This document shows, in pieces, positions 62,858 to 64,000 of a DNA stretch of 64,000 bases. How positions within the stretch are numbered: the stretch's first letter is position 1; each line of letters opens with the position of its first letter. The notes under the pieces are model-generated. The model saw nothing but the letters and a program-made list of their open reading frames with translations, was not told the DNA's origin and searched no databases. Location of the stretch: positions 1,082,001 to 1,146,000 of the forward strand of contig NZ_CP011008.1 of assembly GCF_001578185.1 (NCBI RefSeq), written 5' to 3'. Made by a program: the position numbers and the translations under genes. This stretch comes from Peribacillus simplex (GTDB lineage Bacteria > Bacillota > Bacilli > Bacillales > DSM-1321).

Positions 62858-64000
62858 GTGGAAACAATTCATGCAACCAGTTTTAACTTAAGAGGCTCAA
62901 AGATTGAAATAATCATAAATGAAAATATAGAATCAGCCGATATAATATTGCAAGATAATGAAACGAAAGAAGAACATATTTACGATAAAGTAATTTGTAA
63001 AAGTTTGAATGAGGAAACCTGTTTGACCATTTCACTTGATAATATGAACTGGCCAGATGTACATAGGACAACTTATACAATTTTGCTTAAAATGAACCAA
63101 GAGTTGTTCAGACTGGTCAAACCTACTATAAAAAGAATGAAGAATCGATTGTTCGCCCGTTCTTATTATCAAATTTCACAAAACGAGACTGCAATCATCT
63201 TTCTGAACAAAAAAAACACCCTAAGTATAATGTATGGCAATTCAGCCAGCATATTTCGTGCATCCTGTAAAGTGGTTTCGGATAATTTATACATCTCCGC
63301 TATGGAAGTGGAGGGGGAAAAGGCAAGGTTTTTCCATGAAGAAGGAGAGTTAGGTAAGCTATTTCTGACTATATATGACCCTGCAACCGAGTGCACCTCA
63401 GCAATTGGAGCCGTGCAGGGTGAAAGGAATACAATAGATGTGGATTTATCAAAACTTGCTGAAATTCCTTCCTCTGCCAACTTGTATGTTGAAGCGAAAA
63501 TCGGCAAGGTTTTAAAGTCATACAAACTTCAGTTCAATTCCAACCTTGTTCACAGACATAGTGAGCTTTCCTTTTACGAAATGGATCCGTTGGCTAATTC
63601 ATTGGAAAGCATTAAAACACGATATTTTGATGAACTTGAAATAAAGGGTGACCATCTTCTCGTTCGATTGATGGAGCCTTCCTGTCAGCCCACTTCCGTT
63701 GTTTTTGAAAAAAGCACATCAGCAGAATGGGTTCAAACGCACGAATTCAGACAGGATGGACAACTTTTAGTAATCGATTTGAAAAAAATCTTTAATGATA
63801 TCTTTTTTAAAACTGGTCAAAAGTGGAAGGTTTATGTTAAAGAGGTCATTGCCGGGGATGTACAGTTAAGTAAATTAAAACCCATATCAACATTTGCATT
63901 TCCTCAATTGGAACAGCTGCCTCTTGAACTGGTGAAAACTCACGCCATGGCTTATATCTCGCCTAAAGCTGAGTTGGGAATTCTATTGGGTGAAAGTGAA
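62858..64000 (+). CDS. large unidentified protein, 5' part only (381 codons, no stop)
   Basis: GTG start with AAGGTGAT 6 nt upstream; open to the window end. There is no signal peptide or membrane segment. The sequence alternates short beta-strands with loops and seems to consist of repeated units of about 90-110 residues (for example KIEIIINENIESADIILQDN, NETAIIFLNKKNTLSIMYGN, GDHLLVRLMEPSCQPTSVVF), suggesting tandem beta-sandwich domains. One region is basic (KPTIKRMKNRLFARSYYQIS). Such N-terminal parts occur in front of CDP-glycerol glycerophosphotransferase (TagB/TagF-like) or glycosyltransferase domains in bacilli, but the catalytic part is beyond the window, so this is only a guess. Confidence 0.8.
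   Translation, partial: METIHATSFNLRGSKIEIIINENIESADIILQDNETKEEHIYDKVICKSLNEETCLTISLDNMNWPDVHRTTYTILLKMNQELFRLVKPTIKRMKNRLFARSYYQISQNETAIIFLNKKNTLSIMYGNSASIFRASCKVVSDNLYISAMEVEGEKARFFHEEGELGKLFLTIYDPATECTSAIGAVQGERNTIDVDLSKLAEIPSSANLYVEAKIGKVLKSYKLQFNSNLVHRHSELSFYEMDPLANSLESIKTRYFDELEIKGDHLLVRLMEPSCQPTSVVFEKSTSAEWVQTHEFRQDGQLLVIDLKKIFNDIFFKTGQKWKVYVKEVIAGDVQLSKLKPISTFAFPQLEQLPLELVKTHAMAYISPKAELGILLGESE

Overview
This window reads as chromosomal DNA from a low-GC, spore-forming Bacillaceae bacterium, most likely the Bacillus/Peribacillus group. Bacillus-type Shine-Dalgarno sites and TTG/GTG starts are common. Many genes match Bacillus subtilis families (yvbK, ytvI, lrpC, yppC, bmrCD, metIC, msmX-yxkF, thiT, trhO), and regulation uses typical Firmicutes RNA devices (c-di-GMP-I, THI-box and S-box). 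I saw no rRNA, tRNA, CRISPR array, prophage or complete insertion sequence. All calls come from reading the sequence; no database search was made.

Layout. Positions 1-7230: a minus-strand c-di-GMP-I riboswitch whose gene lies off the left edge, an MFS exporter, a citrate-type transporter, a lipoprotein Cu/Zn superoxide dismutase, tRNA hydroxylase TrhO, nitronate monooxygenase and a YvbK-like acetyltransferase. 7230-13350: an acetyltransferase divergent from a MocR regulator, a MarR regulator with a palindromic operator, a YtvI-like permease, tiny proteins, and the first of two CNNM/CorC-type transporters. 13400-24430: YitT-like and YtkA-like proteins, DedA, the second CNNM paralogue, an orphan sensor kinase, a manganese-type CDF exporter, THI-box plus thiT, a universal stress protein, and a class A PBP.

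24350-36600: a 22-residue membrane peptide, an HPr-fold protein without the phosphorylatable His, isoaspartyl dipeptidase, a transposase remnant and dispersed repeat, then a block resembling an amino-acid catabolic module: 2-oxoacid dehydrogenase E1alpha-E1beta-E2-E3, an amino-acid permease, a HisC-type aminotransferase divergent from an Lrp regulator, and LrpC. 36860-45130: a PLDc_N-like membrane protein with YbjQ, a mini-catalase, an ABC1 kinase with a phasin-like protein, an SDR, an AIM24 protein, a glycerol-kinase pseudogene split by a 219-bp element with a 6-bp target duplication, and a CBS protein.

45170-64000: a PbpA/PbpH-type class B PBP, YppC, the BmrCD heterodimeric exporter behind a leader peptide and attenuator-like hairpins, L31B with a candidate Zur box, metIC under an S-box, fumarase, msmX with a PucR-type regulator, an MBL-fold hydrolase, and the start of a large unidentified protein running off the right edge.

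Most unusual points: both CNNM paralogues have a strong ribosome site separated from a TTG start by a hairpin; the bmrCD leader; the glpK disruption and its repeat family; and several very small genes with good ribosome sites.
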